Below, piece after piece: positions 31,850-34,070 of a stretch of DNA of 34,070 bases. Position 1 is the first letter of the stretch. The number at the start of each line of letters is the position of its first letter. The position numbers and the translations under genes were made by a program. Location: NCBI GenBank assembly GCA_028287395.1, contig JAQBPR010000091.1, forward strand, positions 1 through 34,070, written 5' to 3'. The DNA is from Bacilli bacterium (GTDB taxonomy: Bacteria > Bacillota > Bacilli > Paenibacillales > NBRC-103111). The notes beneath the pieces are model-generated. The model saw nothing but the letters and a program-made list of their open reading frames with translations, was not told the origin of the DNA and ran no database searches.

Positions 31850-33580
31850 CTAGTCCCGCGTAATCGTGATTGTATTATCTGCTTCGTTCCAATGTATTGC
31901 AGCCCCTAAGGAATCGGCTATAAATTTCAATGGAACGTAGGTTACGCCATCTCGATTTCGTACCATTTTATCGAGTTCAACTTTCTTCCCATTCACTTCA
32001 GCGATTTTGCTGTCCAATGTCAAAACAATGACTGCGCCGCTTGCAGCATCAGAAATCGTTATCTGTTGGGCTGCATCATTCCATGTTAAATCCGCTTCGA
32101 ATTGCTGAGTAATATATCTTGCCGGCACCATGGTCACACCTTGATCAATATAAGGCTTAAAACTAAACGGTTGATACGCAGCGTCGTTCATGTTGAGATT
32201 AAATGTTTTTCTTGTAATTTTAAGGTCATTTTTCAGTAAATCGTACAGGACAGAATTTTTATCCAATAAATTAAGCATCTCTGCCGGACGGGTCATCATA
32301 CTTACAGACAAGCTGTCCGTTGTGTCTATTACATCTGCTTGAACCGGTTGATTAATATTCCAATGCTCACTTTCCATGGTTAAATTAATCTCCGCAATTC
32401 CGCCGTTATCTTTCTTTGGTGGCGCCAATTTCACCTCAATTTTCGATTTGCGTAACTTCCCGTCATTATCCACATAGAGGTTTGCTTTCACATAAGATTT
32501 ATCGTTAAAAACTTGACTTACAGGGGAATCTTTCTGATTCTCCAGACTATCTACAGCAACCATCAAAACAACCAATAATTGCTTCACTTCCGTATGGAGA
32601 AATTCAATCGCCATCGGACGATCTTTCATCATAGATTCAACTGATTTAAGAATGGAACTAAACATTAAACCAGAACCGATCGATGGCATCATGCTTGGCG
32701 CAGCAGGCATATTTTCCGCGTTTGGCATATCCATTGTACCCGGATCCATTTGCGGTTCATCTGATTTGCCCGATTGTTCATGTACATTCGGCATAGGTGC
32801 TGGCATTTCTTTCGCATGATCTTCTGCGTCCATTTTATCAAACATAGATATTAAAACCGGCTGCAAGACGTCATACAATTGGGTGACAAGATCACGTAAG
32901 CCTTTATCGTCTTGCAATAAATTTAAAATGAATTTTTTAAATAAGGGCAGCAATTGACTGCCGTCTACTTGAGCTTGAACATGGTGCAGAGGCATACTTA
33001 CTCCATAAACTGCTTCCGTTACTTCATCTACTTGGATTCCTTCCGGATTTGGCAGGCCATTTACAAAAAATCCTAATATAGCTTTGGTTATACTTTCACT
33101 TTCAAGCTTCTTGGTCATCTGTTCGATTAAATCTTGATCAAGTCCTAAGGATAAAGGCAATGCTAAAGCTGAATTAGTCATCCCCGTCAAATCTAGCAAT
33201 ATCGGTTTCTTCGCCCCTTCAATTTGTAAAACAAGCTGAGTCGTTGATAAGGTAGCATGAAAAGGGATTTTTTTGTGGGCAATGTCTATCGATCCGATTA
33301 CAGAAAATTTTTCTGTGCTTTCCTGATTGACTTGATCCAAATTAAGTTTAATAGAGCCCAGTAATTTTAACATGGCTGTCTGTTCCGGATTGCTTGTATT
33401 GCTGTCATCTAATTTAATATCAAGCGCCAATGATCCTCGAGACATTTCAGATTTTGCTGTCATGGAATCGATCAAAGCCTTATTCAAATCTAAACTTCCT
33501 ATCGCTTGACAACCTACTAAAATAACAAGCAAAGCTACCAATCCTAAACTTATGAACTTCTTCCAACCGCGTTTTCCCAT
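31850..33580 (-). CDS. Stalk-domain (copper amine oxidase N-like) lipoprotein with Met-rich linker
   Basis: A 576-residue exported lipoprotein with lipobox LVGC (Cys24). Residues about 28-250 form an unrecognised domain that in style resembles extracytoplasmic LppX/DUF-type lipoprotein folds (SLALDIKLDD, KFSVIGSIDI). A linker at 251-304 is rich in Met, Pro, Asp and Glu. A further alpha/beta part follows to about 465, then a copper-amine-oxidase-N-like stalk domain (VTMVPARYITQQFEADLTWNDAAQQITI, VTYVPLKFIADSLGAAIHWNEADNTITI) at the end. In Paenibacillus such domains attach many surface proteins. GGGGAG lies about six bases before the ATG. It has its own promoter and terminator, so it is a single-gene unit. 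The function is unknown. Confidence 0.85.
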   Translation of the reverse strand: MGKRGWKKFISLGLVALLVILVGCQAIGSLDLNKALIDSMTAKSEMSRGSLALDIKLDDSNTSNPEQTAMLKLLGSIKLNLDQVNQESTEKFSVIGSIDIAHKKIPFHATLSTTQLVLQIEGAKKPILLDLTGMTNSALALPLSLGLDQDLIEQMTKKLESESITKAILGFFVNGLPNPEGIQVDEVTEAVYGVSMPLHHVQAQVDGSQLLPLFKKFILNLLQDDKGLRDLVTQLYDVLQPVLISMFDKMDAEDHAKEMPAPMPNVHEQSGKSDEPQMDPGTMDMPNAENMPAAPSMMPSIGSGLMFSSILKSVESMMKDRPMAIEFLHTEVKQLLVVLMVAVDSLENQKDSPVSQVFNDKSYVKANLYVDNDGKLRKSKIEVKLAPPKKDNGGIAEINLTMESEHWNINQPVQADVIDTTDSLSVSMMTRPAEMLNLLDKNSVLYDLLKNDLKITRKTFNLNMNDAAYQPFSFKPYIDQGVTMVPARYITQQFEADLTWNDAAQQITISDAASGAVIVLTLDSKIAEVNGKKVELDKMVRNRDGVTYVPLKFIADSLGAAIHWNEADNTITITRD

Positions 33581-33630
33581 TTCATACTCCCCTTATTAAT
33601 ATATTAAAAAAATGTATTATAGATGATATG

Positions 33631-33659
33631 ATTATACACAACTTATAATACCATGTAAA
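33631..33659 (-). promoter_or_regulatory. sigma-A promoter of the stalk-domain lipoprotein gene
   Basis: Minus-strand TTTACA (33654-33659), exactly 17 bases and TATAAT (33631-33636). The -35 is directly after the stop codon of the glutamate-synthase-like gene. A second TATAAT lies nearer the start codon but has no matching -35. Confidence 0.7.
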
Positions 33660-33661
33660 AA

Positions 33662-34070
33662 TTAGGATATAAGCATATCATTTAATGAGTTTAAATTTGA
33701 TTTTTCTGGAATGGGAAATAATTCGCTTAGCTTAATGGTTTGTCCTGCTTCGTTTTTATAAATAATATGTTCCCTTGTAAAATGTCGCGGACTTTGCAAT
33801 CCGGCGGCGGCTGCAAGTGAATACAGCGCAAACCGCATACTGATAATATAGTTCATCACACGCCATTGTTTTTCTTCAGGAACTAGAGCATCTTGATATT
33901 TAGGGTCTGTTGCTGCGACACCAGCTGGACATTTTCCTGTATGGCACTGCAGCGCCATAATACAACCGTTCGCCATCATAAAGCCTCTTGCAGAGTTTAC
34001 TGCATCAGCACCAATGGCAAGAGCAATGGCCATTTTATCGGGTGTGATTAATTTACCTGAAGCAAAAATA
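33662..34070 (-). CDS. FMN-binding glutamate synthase family protein, C-terminal part (5' end outside window)
   Basis: The frame is open to the right edge; about 135 C-terminal residues are visible. ASGKLITPDKMAIALAIGAD and VNSARGFMMANGCIMALQ are the FMN-site end of the glutamate synthase central domain. CIMALQCHTGKC gives C-x5-C-x4-C, the 3Fe-4S ligand pattern of that family, and PAGVAATDPKYQ follows. Single-domain proteins of this type (YerD in B. subtilis) lack the amidotransferase domain; which kind this is cannot be told from the fragment. Its stop is 81 bases before the start of the stalk-domain lipoprotein gene, which begins a new transcript. Confidence 0.9.
   Translation of the reverse strand, partial: IFASGKLITPDKMAIALAIGADAVNSARGFMMANGCIMALQCHTGKCPAGVAATDPKYQDALVPEEKQWRVMNYIISMRFALYSLAAAAGLQSPRHFTREHIIYKNEAGQTIKLSELFPIPEKSNLNSLNDMLIS

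Overview
The window looks like chromosome of a spore-former of the Paenibacillaceae (Bacillota). The DNA is AT-rich and ribosome binding sites are strong GGAGG types, often ahead of GTG or TTG starts. Lipoproteins have Gram-positive lipoboxes, two proteins carry copper-amine-oxidase-N-like (stalk) domains, and most products resemble Paenibacillus/Bacillus proteins. Nearly all genes are on the minus strand. I saw no rRNA, tRNA, CRISPR array, insertion sequence or prophage gene.

Left part (1-9370): a truncated AraC-type regulator, the Mn-dependent pyrophosphatase ppaC, then an alpha-glucobioside operon read right to left. It holds a LacI regulator, a sugar-binding lipoprotein, two MalF/MalG-type permeases and a GH65 phosphorylase fused to beta-phosphoglucomutase. 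No ATPase gene is present, so a shared MsmX-like ATPase is expected elsewhere. The fusion gene is broken by an apparent one-base deletion in a short homopolymer. Two identical palindromes, one before the binding-protein gene and one at the lacI promoter, are the likely LacI operators. An intrinsic terminator lies between the binding-protein gene and the permeases.

Middle part (9371-20357): a type I ABC exporter, then a DNA-repair cluster of SPL-like radical SAM protein, Ogt and AdaA in one operon with divergent AlkA. A PatB/MalY-type aminotransferase, a decayed GH15 remnant, an exported stalk-domain/cyclophilin fusion, a chemoreceptor with a terminator-like hairpin in its leader, and an unknown lipoprotein follow.

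Right part (20354-26255): an operon of a BH0493-like uronate isomerase, a LarA-family nickel-pincer-type enzyme, a gluconokinase-type FGGY kinase and an SDR oxidoreductase, divergent from an AraC/cupin regulator. Together they suggest an unusual route: D-glucuronate to D-fructuronate (isomerase), to D-mannonate (SDR), to D-gluconate (LarA-type C2 epimerisation), to 6-phosphogluconate (kinase). This would bypass mannonate dehydratase and the KDG/KDPG steps, and it is the most interesting hypothesis here.

End part (26258-34070): a membrane metallophosphoesterase, a luciferase-like monooxygenase remnant, a small conserved-looking protein, HrpB helicase, a CapA-like lipoprotein, a large stalk-domain lipoprotein with a Met-rich linker, and the C-terminal part of an FMN-binding glutamate-synthase-family protein that runs off the right edge.
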